Shown one piece after another: positions 49,346 through 57,737 of a stretch of 64,000 bases of DNA. The notes below the pieces were generated by a model, which ran no database searches, had not been told where the DNA came from, and saw nothing but the letters and a program-made list of their open reading frames with translations. Made by a program: the position numbers and the translations under genes. This DNA is from Oscillospiraceae bacterium (lineage in GTDB: Bacteria; Bacillota; Clostridia; Oscillospirales; Ruminococcaceae): assembly GCA_031280965.1 (NCBI GenBank), contig JAITFZ010000005.1, positions 48,474-112,473 on the forward strand, given 5' to 3'. Each line of letters opens with the position of its first letter. The stretch's first letter is position 1.

Positions 49346-49781
49346 AAAACGTCTTTCGGAAATTCTTTCTATTGTCCGCGAAATGGAAATAGAAAATCAG
49401 GAAATGCTTTTAAACGAACTTAAAAAGCGTGGGTTTGTAACCACTCAGGCAACCGTTTCCCGCGATGTAAGTTATATGCGGTTAGAAAAATGCATTTCGG
49501 AAAGCGGCGTAAGCCGTTATATTGAAAGAGGCGTGGGAAACGGTACGCTTTTAAACGACAGGAGACTTTTTTCACAGGCGGTAAAAAGGATTGACTATGC
49601 CGTGAATACAGTCGTGCTTAAATGCGACCCGGGTTGGGCGGGAGCGTCCTGCGCTGCGTTTGAGAAGATGAACTTTCCCCATACCGTCGGAACAATCGCA
49701 GGCGATGATACGGTTTTTATATTAATGCGTTCAGAAAAAGATGCAAAGGAATTATACGCGGAATTGTTGAATATTCTGTAG
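49338..49781 (+). CDS. argR: Arginine repressor
   Basis: This 147-residue regulator has an N-terminal winged helix (LLNELKKRGFVTTQATVSRD, then VSYMRLEKC) and a C-terminal oligomerisation/arginine-binding domain (VNTVVLKCDPGWAGASCAAF, NFPHTVGTIAGDDTVFILMR). The GTIAGDDT motif carries the Asp pair that binds arginine. It normally sits between nadK/tlyA and recN, as here. It may control arginine genes elsewhere; none lie in the window. Confidence 0.92.
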   Translation: MRKKRLSEILSIVREMEIENQEMLLNELKKRGFVTTQATVSRDVSYMRLEKCISESGVSRYIERGVGNGTLLNDRRLFSQAVKRIDYAVNTVVLKCDPGWAGASCAAFEKMNFPHTVGTIAGDDTVFILMRSEKDAKELYAELLNIL

Positions 49782-49806
49782 GGAACGTCCCTTTGAGGTG
49801 TTTTAT

Positions 49807-51486
49807 ATGTTAAAAGAGCTTTACATAGAAAATTTAGCTGTTATAGAAAAAGCCGCTATGAATTTCTGCCCCGGCTTCAATGTTTTCACAGGGGAAACCG
49901 GCGCCGGTAAAAGTATACTTATAGGCGCGGTTAAGGCGATTCTCGGCGGGCGTGTGTCAAAGGATTTGGTCAGAAGCGGCGCACAGCGGGCGCAGGTTTC
50001 CGCGGTTTTCACCGATATAAATGAAAAGGCGTGCCGACGGCTGACGGAGTACGGCTTTGCAGATTCTGCGGACTATGCGGCGCTTCGTGAGGAACCGCTG
50101 CTCTTAACCCGTGAAATAGGCGCGGACGGCAAAAGTTCGGCGCGAATAAACAACAAGCCCGCTACAGCGGCGGCGCTCCGCGATATTGCGGCAGAGCTTA
50201 TTGATATTCACGGACAGCATGACAGCCACACCCTTACAGATAACGCAAGACAGCGGGATTTACTTGACAACTTCGGGAGGTTGTCGGCTATTTTGGGTGA
50301 TTACGCTGTCGTATTCAGGGATTTCTCGGAGCTGTCGCGAAAGCTTAAACAGCTACAGGCAGACGAAGACTCAAAGGAAGAAAAAGCCGCATTGTTAAAG
50401 GAAAAGCTTAGTGATGTAAATTCATACAAGTTGACACGCGGAGAAGAAGCGGAAACCGCCTCTCGTCTTGCCGCGCTGCGTAACGCAAAGGCTATTAAGC
50501 AGAATATATTGCTTGCGCGTTCATTTCTTTCGGATGACAGCAGTACAATCGCCGGCGTAACGGATTTAATCAGCCGGTGCCGCGCCTGTCTTTCGGAAAT
50601 CGCGGAGTTTCTGCCCGATTGCGGGGATTTACTGAAGCGCCTTGAAAGCGCTGAAATTGAACTTGACGACATACGCGGGGAAGTCGCCGCTTTGGATTCG
50701 GCAGACTTTGACCCGGAACAAACAGCGCGGCTTGAGGAGAGAATGAGCGACCTCCTGCGCTTAAAGCGTAAATACAGGCTCGATATAGATGAATTGGTTG
50801 AAGAATCGAAAAAGTGGCGCGATGAATTAGCCGAGCTTGAATATTCCGAAGATATGACCGAAAAATTAGCCGCCGAGCGGAAAAAGGCAGGCGACAACCT
50901 CAAAAGGTTGGCGGGCGAAATTACAGCCAAACGCACAAAAGCCGCCGATGAATTGGCGGCGAAAATCACAGAAGAGTTAATTTATCTTGACATGCCGAAT
51001 GTACAGCTTTTCTTCGCTTTAAGTCAGGAAAAAGTAACTGTAAGCGGCATGGACGGCGTTGAAATAATGATTTCGGTTAACAAGGGCGAAGAGCCGAAGC
51101 CGCTTGCAAAAATAGCGTCGGGAGGCGAACTTTCGAGGATTATGCTTGCTATTAAGGCGGTGCTTGCCCAGAGCGACAGTATACCTGCGATGATTTTTGA
51201 CGAGATTGACTCGGGAATCAGCGGACGCGCCGCACAGAAAGTCGGCGCCAAGCTCGCCGGCATTGCAGAAAGGCGGCAGGTGCTTTGCGTGACGCATATT
51301 GCTTCAATCGCGGCGAAAGCGGACAAGCACCTGCTTATTGAAAAATCAGATGACGGCGAACGGACGTATACACGTGTTTCGGACTTGGACTTAGAGAGCA
51401 GGAAACAGGAATTGGCGCGGATTATTTCAGGGGACGGAAAGCTGATGATTGACAATGAACAATTGACAATTAATATAAGGGCGTGA
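49807..51486 (+). CDS. recN: DNA repair protein RecN with repeat-encoded C-terminus
   Basis: This 559-residue SMC-like ATPase acts in double-strand break repair. It starts at 49807 (MLKELYIENLAVIEKAAMNF), with GAGGTG upstream. The Walker A is FNVFTGETGAGKSILIGAVK; the signature block is IASGGELSRIMLAIKAVLAQ; the Walker B is MIFDEIDSGISGRAAQKVGA; the D-loop region is QVLCVTHIASIAAKADKHLL. After RIISGDGK the last residues (LMIDNEQLTINIRA) are encoded by a GACAATGAACAATTGACAAT repeat instead of the usual family end. The core is complete, so activity is likely. Confidence 0.92.
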   Translation: MLKELYIENLAVIEKAAMNFCPGFNVFTGETGAGKSILIGAVKAILGGRVSKDLVRSGAQRAQVSAVFTDINEKACRRLTEYGFADSADYAALREEPLLLTREIGADGKSSARINNKPATAAALRDIAAELIDIHGQHDSHTLTDNARQRDLLDNFGRLSAILGDYAVVFRDFSELSRKLKQLQADEDSKEEKAALLKEKLSDVNSYKLTRGEEAETASRLAALRNAKAIKQNILLARSFLSDDSSTIAGVTDLISRCRACLSEIAEFLPDCGDLLKRLESAEIELDDIRGEVAALDSADFDPEQTARLEERMSDLLRLKRKYRLDIDELVEESKKWRDELAELEYSEDMTEKLAAERKKAGDNLKRLAGEITAKRTKAADELAAKITEELIYLDMPNVQLFFALSQEKVTVSGMDGVEIMISVNKGEEPKPLAKIASGGELSRIMLAIKAVLAQSDSIPAMIFDEIDSGISGRAAQKVGAKLAGIAERRQVLCVTHIASIAAKADKHLLIEKSDDGERTYTRVSDLDLESRKQELARIISGDGKLMIDNEQLTINIRA

Positions 51487-51490
51487 AATT

Positions 51491-52117
51491 ATGAGTGATT
51501 ACAGCGGTTTACCCGACTTTTCGGCAGACGGAATCATGGATTCCGTGACAGACATGATTAAAAGCACAATCGCAATTTTAATCCCGATTGCCGTTACCAT
51601 AACTGTTTTAATTCTGCTTAGACTGATTATGCCGCCGATTATAAACAAAATCGCCGAAAAGCGTACTTTCGATAAAATCCGTGACGGCGAAGAAATCCCC
51701 GCTGTTTTGCACAGCCACATTAATAAGAAAAAACACGTCCCGGTCGAGCTGTTGCCGAGACTGTTTAAAAAAACCGAAGCCTGCGACTCGTCATGGACAG
51801 CCTGCAACAAATACGCGCAGATTCTGCAAAACCGCGCAAAGGTCAAAAATTATTTCGACAGAAAGCTTTGCATAATGCTCGAGGTTAAAAAGTGCAGGTT
51901 CTTCACATTTAAGCCGGAACAGAAATTATGGCATATTGAGCAAAAGAAAAGTCGTCTGACAAAGTTGGTTTCATATAAAGGGCATTTTTACCTGAAATCG
52001 GGCGACGTTGTATTAAGAGTTGATGAAAAAACCTATCAAGCGGTGAATGTTCAGGCGGTTGTGGCTGTTTTTGAAATTGATAAAAAGACAATGATAGAGG
52101 TTTTTATGCCTATGTAA
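51491..52117 (+). CDS. Single-span membrane protein of unknown function
   Basis: This 208-residue protein follows recN by 4 bp. One strong membrane helix spans residues 25-50 (TIAILIPIAVTITVLILLRL). A soluble part follows with a cysteine-containing middle (KTEACDSSWTACNKYAQILQ) and a beta-rich end (GHFYLKSGDVVLRVDEKTYQ, VVAVFEIDKKTMIEVF). In many Clostridia spoIVB occupies this place after recN; this protein shows no PDZ or SpoIVB features. No function assigned. Confidence 0.55.
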   Translation: MSDYSGLPDFSADGIMDSVTDMIKSTIAILIPIAVTITVLILLRLIMPPIINKIAEKRTFDKIRDGEEIPAVLHSHINKKKHVPVELLPRLFKKTEACDSSWTACNKYAQILQNRAKVKNYFDRKLCIMLEVKKCRFFTFKPEQKLWHIEQKKSRLTKLVSYKGHFYLKSGDVVLRVDEKTYQAVNVQAVVAVFEIDKKTMIEVFMPM

Positions 52118-52136
52118 GGGCGGAATCCGCCCTTAC
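52114..52136. terminator. Symmetrical hairpin between convergent genes
   Basis: GTAAGGGCGG, AAT, CCGCCCTTAC is a perfect 10-bp stem that overlaps the stop codons of both flanking genes (TAA at 52115-52117 and at 52133-52135). There is no T-tract, so termination would rely on the stem itself or on Rho. Confidence 0.6.
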
Positions 52137-52465
52137 GAGTCCGCGCTGATTGTCGGCAGTGCGTTAAGGTTGTTCGTGCCGCTGTCGTCGGGCAGGGATT
52201 TAAGATACTCGCTACCCTTACGGGAAGAAATTCCCACACCCTGTATGCCGCCGCCGCGCGCAAGATTAATTGCCGCCGGCTTATCCAAAATCTGCCCGTC
52301 CGAAAGCTGATAGCCGGACACCCGCCCCCGCTCCTTAACAAGCCCGGTGATACGCATAGCGTTTGCGCCCGGCTGAGGTATTTCGCGCATTGCGCGCATC
52401 GGCAAATTAGCTATATTGCCTGCGTTGTTATCGATGTTATTTATAGAGTTGTCATTAGTGTACAT
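52133..52465 (-). CDS. DUF3892 family protein
   Basis: This 110-residue protein has a low-complexity Asn-rich N-terminus (NDNSINNIDNNAGN), then the DUF3892 domain: AMRITGLVKERGRVSGYQLS, DGQILDKPAAINLARGGGIQ, GVGISSRKGSEYLKSLPDD. The family is small and without known function, but widespread in Firmicutes. It is convergent with the recN operon and divergent from metF. The start at 52465 has AAGGGAATTTTT upstream. Confidence 0.8.
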   Translation of the reverse strand: MYTNDNSINNIDNNAGNIANLPMRAMREIPQPGANAMRITGLVKERGRVSGYQLSDGQILDKPAAINLARGGGIQGVGISSRKGSEYLKSLPDDSGTNNLNALPTISADS

Positions 52466-52535
52466 AATAAAAATTCCCTTCGTTTTTAATTAAATTATTT
52501 GCAAAATAACGGGCGTTATACGCCCGGAATGTTTT

Positions 52536-52694
52536 AAGTTTGAAACAAAATATAACTGAAACGGGGAAAATGCTGTTTTCATTCCCATTGGTAAAGAAAA
52601 GACTTTATGAAAATAAGTTTTAAACAAAACATAACTGAAACGGGGAAAATTTTGTTTTCATTCCCCATTGGTAAAGAAAGGACTTTGTGAAAAT
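52536..52694 (+). repeat. Tandem pair of the start-codon-abutting repeat upstream of metF
   Basis: Two units of 79 and 80 bp (52536-52614, 52615-52694). Each contains ACATAACTGAAACGGGGAAA or its close variant, GTTTTCATTCC, and GGTAAAGAAAGGACTTTGTG or its variant. The second unit ends exactly at the metF ATG (52695) and carries its AAAGGAC site. A CGGGCG-TTATA-CGCCCG hairpin lies just upstream at about 52511-52527. Confidence 0.9.
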
Positions 52695-53567
52695 ATGAAA
52701 ATTTCGGAATTTTATAACGGAAGCGGCACGGTCTTATCGTTTGAAGTTTTTCCGCCAAAAAAAGACAGCCCGGTTCAAACCGTTTACAATGCGCTTGAGG
52801 AGATGGCGGGTTTGAGCCCGAAACCGGCTTTCATCAGCGTGACTTACAGCGCGGGCGGTACAGGCGGCGCGAAAGAATCTACAATAGAACTCGCATCTTT
52901 TGTAAAAAACAAGCTCGGGATTGAAACCGCGGCACATCTGACATGCCTTAATTCAAGCGCCGATGACATAAAGCAGATTCTATACAGTCTTTCGGAGCAT
53001 AATATAGAAAATATACTTGCACTGCGCGGCGACAGGAACCCCGATATTCAGGAAAACGGCAGTTACAGCTATGCGTCGGATTTAATCAAGTACATCAAAC
53101 ATTCCCTCCCTAATGCCGGTATAATGGCGGCTTGCTGCCCTGAGGGACACCCTGAGTCCGAGGATATTGTGGCAGACGTGCGAAACCTGAAGAAGAAGGT
53201 TGACGCGGGTGCGGAAGTGCTAATATCGCAGATGTTCTTCGATAACGAGAAGTTTTATGACTTTAAAGAGCGGCTTCGCCTTGCGGATATAAACGTGCCG
53301 GTGTCGGCGGGGATTATGCCTGTTACAAACAAGAGACAGTTTGAACGGATGATTATGCTTTCGGGAGCAAGCCTGCCGTCGAAGTTTACGAGAACCTTTT
53401 CGCGTTATGAGGACAAACCGGAGGCGCTTGCTGACGCGGGGATTGCTTATGCAATTGACCAAATCGTGGATTTAGTTTCAAACGGCGCGGACGGAATTCA
53501 CCTGTATACGATGAATAAACCGGCAGTCGCAAGGAAAATTACGGAAAGTGTGCGGTCACTTTTATAA
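52695..53567 (+). CDS. metF: 5,10-methylenetetrahydrofolate reductase
   Basis: This 290-residue TIM-barrel flavoenzyme starts at 52695 (MKISEFYNGSGTVLSFEVFP). The landmarks are FEVFPPKKDSPVQT, FISVTYSAGG, HLTCLNSSADDIKQILYS, ILALRGDRNPD, and the later DAGAEVLISQMFFDNEKFYD with VSAGIMPVTNK. It supplies methyl-THF for methionine synthesis. The frame extending 9 codons upstream is translated repeat. It is coupled to the next two genes, the last of which reactivates cobalamin-dependent methionine synthase. Confidence 0.93.
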   Translation: MKISEFYNGSGTVLSFEVFPPKKDSPVQTVYNALEEMAGLSPKPAFISVTYSAGGTGGAKESTIELASFVKNKLGIETAAHLTCLNSSADDIKQILYSLSEHNIENILALRGDRNPDIQENGSYSYASDLIKYIKHSLPNAGIMAACCPEGHPESEDIVADVRNLKKKVDAGAEVLISQMFFDNEKFYDFKERLRLADINVPVSAGIMPVTNKRQFERMIMLSGASLPSKFTRTFSRYEDKPEALADAGIAYAIDQIVDLVSNGADGIHLYTMNKPAVARKITESVRSLL

Positions 53568-54091
53568 TGAAAAAACTTAAACAGCTAAACCCCAATGTTT
53601 TTATAATCCTCGGGCTGACAGTGCAGGGTTCGCTCGCTGTTTCAACGGTGGGTTCTCTCGGGTACTTCTTCTATGTTTTCCTGACTAATGAAACTCTCCG
53701 TCAAATTGTAATAATCTGGCAACTTATTAATCCCGTTGCTATAGCTATGCTTTCACTGCTCATTCCGAAACCCGGTATACGTGTAGGAGCTGCGGCTTGC
53801 GCTGTGATGAACATTGTTTTTGTGTTTGCACCCGATAACGGCGCGGTTTTGCTTCTGTTTACTGTTTTTATGCTTTATCTCTTTTACGCTTTCGCTTTCG
53901 CATATAAGCGGGGCGATTTGGCAATCAGCGCGGGAATTAACACTCTGATGATTTTACCGCTTGTGATTACGGGATTGTTTTTTCCTGAGTTTATGTTTGT
54001 TTTCTTTGCGCCTGTGAGTTGGATTGCGTTTACGGTGTTTTATATATCCCTGCTCGTAAGCAGGGTTTTTGAAGGCGGGGCTGAAGCTTGA
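53567..54091 (+). CDS. Five-helix membrane protein in the metF operon
   Basis: This 174-residue very hydrophobic protein starts in the metF stop (TAATG). Predicted membrane segments lie at about 12-38, 50-68, 73-88, 95-115 and 128-160. Nothing in the sequence ties it to folate, but it is locked between metF and the MetH reactivation gene by 1-4 bp overlaps. A transport or regulatory role for methionine or cobalamin is a guess only. Confidence 0.6.
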   Translation: MKKLKQLNPNVFIILGLTVQGSLAVSTVGSLGYFFYVFLTNETLRQIVIIWQLINPVAIAMLSLLIPKPGIRVGAAACAVMNIVFVFAPDNGAVLLLFTVFMLYLFYAFAFAYKRGDLAISAGINTLMILPLVITGLFFPEFMFVFFAPVSWIAFTVFYISLLVSRVFEGGAEA

Positions 54092-54624
54092 AACTACAGA
54101 AAATTGACAGGAGCATGGCTCTTAGGTTTTTAGGAGTGCGCGGCGAAGCGCCGCCGAACATTGTCGTGCTTCTTGAAAAATATGAGCCGCTTCTTTTTAA
54201 TACAATCACGCCGCGGTGCGTTTGGGAATCTGCGCCGATATTATCCGCCGTCCTACAGGGCGAAGACATTCAAAATCATGTTGCGGGCTGTAATGAAATT
54301 TTACTGCTTGCCGCGACAGTCGGACTGCCTGCCGATGAGTTAATACGGCAAACCGAGACTTTCGACATGGCGGGGGCTGTGGTGCTTGACGCGCTTGCGA
54401 GCGCGGCGGTTGAACAGGTCTGCGACATGGCTGAAGCCGCCATAAAAGAAAAGCACGGGAAAATTACTGCACGTTTCAGCCCGGGCTACGGCGACTTCCC
54501 GCTTGAAGCGCAGAGGGAACTGCTGACTTTTTTAAACGTGAAAAAGAAAATCGGGCTTTACGCAAATGAATCGAACCTGCTAATCCCCCGTAAATCTATA
54601 ACCGCTGTTATCGGGGTGTTTTAG
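54088..54624 (+). CDS. Stand-alone methionine synthase activation domain protein
   Basis: This 178-residue protein starts with TTG at 54088, in the stop of the previous gene. The blocks CNEILLLAATVGLPADELIR, ASAAVEQVCDMAEAAIKEKH, ITARFSPGYGDFPLEAQREL and NLLIPRKSITAVIGVF match the C-terminal SAM-binding activation domain of cobalamin-dependent MetH (RFSPGYGD...KSVTAVIG). In Clostridia this domain is often a separate subunit. It would reductively methylate inactive cob(II)alamin on MetH, which must be encoded elsewhere. Confidence 0.85.
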   Translation: MKLQKIDRSMALRFLGVRGEAPPNIVVLLEKYEPLLFNTITPRCVWESAPILSAVLQGEDIQNHVAGCNEILLLAATVGLPADELIRQTETFDMAGAVVLDALASAAVEQVCDMAEAAIKEKHGKITARFSPGYGDFPLEAQRELLTFLNVKKKIGLYANESNLLIPRKSITAVIGVF

Positions 54625-54671
54625 GCAGGCGCAAAACTTTTCTGTATTAATTTTTCGCAGACAATGATAAG

Positions 54672-57600
54672 CTAATACTTGCGAACCCCCTGCATAAGCA
54701 ACATTACAAAGAAGAAAAACAAATTATAAACTACAACTCCGGTCGAGGAGAACACCGTCCCTCCTCCGAAGAGCGTGAAAATCACGCACAGCACAACCGC
54801 AAGGAACAAACCTGTGAACACACTTGACGACGAGAGAATTATACTGTGCATCACTTTCTTCGCGGCAGAAAGCGCGCTCGCAAAGGACGAAAACGTTCCC
54901 GAACAGGCGGCGTTTCCGCTGCCGCGAGAGGTGTACTTGGTGCAGTCGTCAAACTTCGCGTGGAGGTCGAACGGAATCACCCGCAAGCTTTCCGGCTGAA
55001 GGTTGAACGCTTCCGCAAGCGAATTCGAGGTGACTAATGAATCGCGGGTGCGCACGATGATTGAAATGCCCTGCTTCTGTAAATTTTGCAATGAGCGCTT
55101 AATCTGCTCGTTAGGGACGATTTTAAGAAAGAACATTGCGATTGTTTCCCCGCCGCCGGCAAGATAAACCACATCTCCGAACTTCTTTGAATATTCATCT
55201 TCTTTTTTCTGAACGGGAACTTTTATGCCGTGATGTTTCATCTGCTCGCGGTTGCCGAGCATTACCCGCTTGTTTCCCATCCAGCCGGAAATGCCCATAT
55301 TGACTTCATAAATACAATTATCAATGTCGTAAAGCAGTTCGCTTTTGCCCGCGAGCATATCGTAGAACATAGAGGTCAGTATAGAACCGCTCTTTATGGC
55401 AAGGCTCGCGGCTGTAATAATCGCATCGTCAATCGCAAATCCGCTTAGTGAATTCGGCTGCTGACAGCGCTTGAGGTTCCTGAAATCCACACTGCCCGCC
55501 GGGAATAACAGCGAAGCGTCTACGAGTACGGCATTGACTTTTGAAAAGTTTTCGGCTGAATTATAACCGAGTACAACAGCGTCATTCTTGGCGAGAGCCT
55601 TAGAAGCGCGAAGCAGCGGATTGTTGACAAGGAACATAATTGAAAGCGGCGAAAGCGCGCAAAGCGTAGCGTTTGCGGCGGTTAAAGCCCAAAAGATATT
55701 ATTCGTGAGTTCTGCGTTTTCATAAGGAATAAACAGCGCGCCGAGCCCTACGGCTACAGCCGCCGCGAAAGCCGCCGGCGTAAGATAGCGGCAAAGCTGG
55801 TCGGCTTTGTCATTACAATAGCTGTTTTTAAGGAAATCCGTCAGGAATTCGGTTTTTCTCATTGCGCAAAGGACAGGGAGTTCGTACATCACGCCTTTTG
55901 TAAAGGCGCGAGCAACCTGCTCGTCTTCTGTAATTTCGGCATAATATTTGAGAGTGTCTCCGCTAACAAAGTTGAAATTGCGCTTTGCTCGCGCCATCAT
56001 CATCAGCTTGCCCGTCGTGTTGAAGAGCAGTCCGGCAAGTCCGGCGGCGATGAAAACGTTCGTAAAACCCCGTTCAAGGAAGCCTGTGCCGGAAAGCATC
56101 GGTACCACACACAACACCGACGCGACCGCAGGCACGGCGCAAAGGCTGTCGCAGTCGGCGTTACCCGAAAACAGCTTTGAAAAGCCTCTCATTATAACGC
56201 TTGAACAGGTCAGCACTCCGAGAATACCGAGAACTAAGTTAAGATATAAAAAGCCCGTGGAATCCCATATCTTGTCCAAGAACTTTACATCTACGCCGAG
56301 GATGTTTGCGTTCATGATACCCAAATCATTCCCCGCCGCGACAATGCCCGCAAAAGCAGTAAGCATGAAGAGTATAAGAAAGCGGATTTTTAAGCCTTTG
56401 TGCGTTTCGCAAAGGTCGCTCCAAATCTGCCCGAAAGTATCATAATCTTCCGGTTCGCTCCCGCTCTCCTCCTCGTCATAATGCTCGGAGTTTTTTTCTT
56501 CCTCAATGTCCTCAAGCACGAAGTCGCGGATTTTACGTTTACGCTTACCTTTCAGCTCCTTCATTTTCTGCTCGATTAACTGCGGTTGGTGTTCGCTCAG
56601 AGAAAGCGAGGTGTCGGTTAAGATTTGCTTTTTATAATCAATGTTAAGCCCGTGTGTAATCTGTTTCTGCGGCAAGCCGTTGCTTCCGTCCTCTGCTTTT
56701 ATGCTCCCCGGAAAAGTACGGTACGCGCTGACATCGCTCGCCCGTTTTTCCTTTAACGCTTTGTTCAAAGACTCAACTAAGGCAGTGTTGCTGCGCTTGG
56801 CTTTTTCGGACAGATGACCAGCGCCCGAAGATGCACCGCTTTCGCTCTGCTCTGAAGAAGCGGCAGTACTCGGTATGTAGGTTTTTACTACTTCTAAGGT
56901 CGATTCTTCTGACGCGGCAGAACTTTCCGCAAGCGTTTTTAAATCACCGTCAGCAACGCCTTTGGTATCGCCCGAAAGCCGCGAGGTAAACTTTTGACTG
57001 CCGCTGTCATCGGACTCAAAGTTTAACATATCGTAAGGATTGAGCGCATCGATTTGCTCAAGCGGCTGTTCGAGCGCCATATCGCGCTCAAGAAGCGCTT
57101 CGCCCCGCTTTTTGAGCGCTTCGTCCATTGGCGCGGGCTTGAACTTTTCAAGTACCTGCGTTATTTCAAGCTTAGGGAATTCAAAGTCGGAATCTCCGTC
57201 AATCGAAATTGCCGCACCTTTGTTCACCTTTTCTTTTGCGGGCGCTTTTTGAAGCGGCGAGTCTGCCGGCGCGGGTTTAATTTCCTCAAAAGCAGGCTTG
57301 GGCGGCGCTTCAATTACAGGCTTCGGCAATACGGTCGCTTTACGGAAAACCACATCGCCGGGCTTGGCTTTTTTAATTTTCTCGGGTTTTTCTTTCACGG
57401 GCTTTTCGATTTTTTCTTTCCTTGGCTTTTCGGGCTTAGGTTCGCTCTCCTCCTTTATGAGGCGTGGACGAACAGGCTCGCTTTGCCGAGGCTCCGTGGT
57501 TTTCGGAGGAGCGGCTTCACGCCGCTTTTTTTCATCGGCAACAACCGCCCCCTGAAGAATCTCGGTAACGCCGACAGACGGTGCAATGCCGTCACCGTCC

Positions 57601-57731
57601 CGCACGGCAGGCTTTTTATTTAAAATCTCGTCTATATCAATATTTCTGCCGGAAGAAGAACCGCCTTCCCGCTTCTTATCGACTTCCGCAAGAATATCGT
57701 CTATTGAAAAACCTTTGCTCAAATTTTTCAC
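54672..57731 (-). CDS. Large membrane protein: apparent pseudo-P-type ATPase with long disordered N-terminus
   Basis: This 1019-residue protein is in two parts. Residues 1-445 are charged, Pro/Lys/Glu/Ser-rich and probably disordered. They carry four short motifs of one type (SIDDIL, DIDEIL, GVTEIL, EITQVL). From 446 there are six membrane helices. The sixth contains CALSPLS (691-697), the site of CPCALGLATP in metal-transporting P1B ATPases. Then comes NAVLVDASLLFPAG with Asp738 where the family has DKTGTLT. An N-domain-like GISGWMGNKRVMLGNREQM and a P-domain-like LQNLQKQGISIIVRTRDSLV follow, but no GDGxND. Two membrane helices end it. The fold is retained but phosphorylation motifs are lost, so it may act as a regulator or scaffold. 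Confidence 0.7.
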   Translation of the reverse strand: MKNLSKGFSIDDILAEVDKKREGGSSSGRNIDIDEILNKKPAVRDGDGIAPSVGVTEILQGAVVADEKKRREAAPPKTTEPRQSEPVRPRLIKEESEPKPEKPRKEKIEKPVKEKPEKIKKAKPGDVVFRKATVLPKPVIEAPPKPAFEEIKPAPADSPLQKAPAKEKVNKGAAISIDGDSDFEFPKLEITQVLEKFKPAPMDEALKKRGEALLERDMALEQPLEQIDALNPYDMLNFESDDSGSQKFTSRLSGDTKGVADGDLKTLAESSAASEESTLEVVKTYIPSTAASSEQSESGASSGAGHLSEKAKRSNTALVESLNKALKEKRASDVSAYRTFPGSIKAEDGSNGLPQKQITHGLNIDYKKQILTDTSLSLSEHQPQLIEQKMKELKGKRKRKIRDFVLEDIEEEKNSEHYDEEESGSEPEDYDTFGQIWSDLCETHKGLKIRFLILFMLTAFAGIVAAGNDLGIMNANILGVDVKFLDKIWDSTGFLYLNLVLGILGVLTCSSVIMRGFSKLFSGNADCDSLCAVPAVASVLCVVPMLSGTGFLERGFTNVFIAAGLAGLLFNTTGKLMMMARAKRNFNFVSGDTLKYYAEITEDEQVARAFTKGVMYELPVLCAMRKTEFLTDFLKNSYCNDKADQLCRYLTPAAFAAAVAVGLGALFIPYENAELTNNIFWALTAANATLCALSPLSIMFLVNNPLLRASKALAKNDAVVLGYNSAENFSKVNAVLVDASLLFPAGSVDFRNLKRCQQPNSLSGFAIDDAIITAASLAIKSGSILTSMFYDMLAGKSELLYDIDNCIYEVNMGISGWMGNKRVMLGNREQMKHHGIKVPVQKKEDEYSKKFGDVVYLAGGGETIAMFFLKIVPNEQIKRSLQNLQKQGISIIVRTRDSLVTSNSLAEAFNLQPESLRVIPFDLHAKFDDCTKYTSRGSGNAACSGTFSSFASALSAAKKVMHSIILSSSSVFTGLFLAVVLCVIFTLFGGGTVFSSTGVVVYNLFFFFVMLLMQGVRKY

Positions 57732-57737
57732 CTCGTT

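Noticed and set aside
57054..57623. A 189-codon plus-strand frame opposite the pseudo-ATPase N-terminus
   Set aside because: It is a Phe/Arg/Gly-rich mirror of the Lys/Glu/Pro-rich disordered region on the minus strand; no ribosome binding site and no family sequence.
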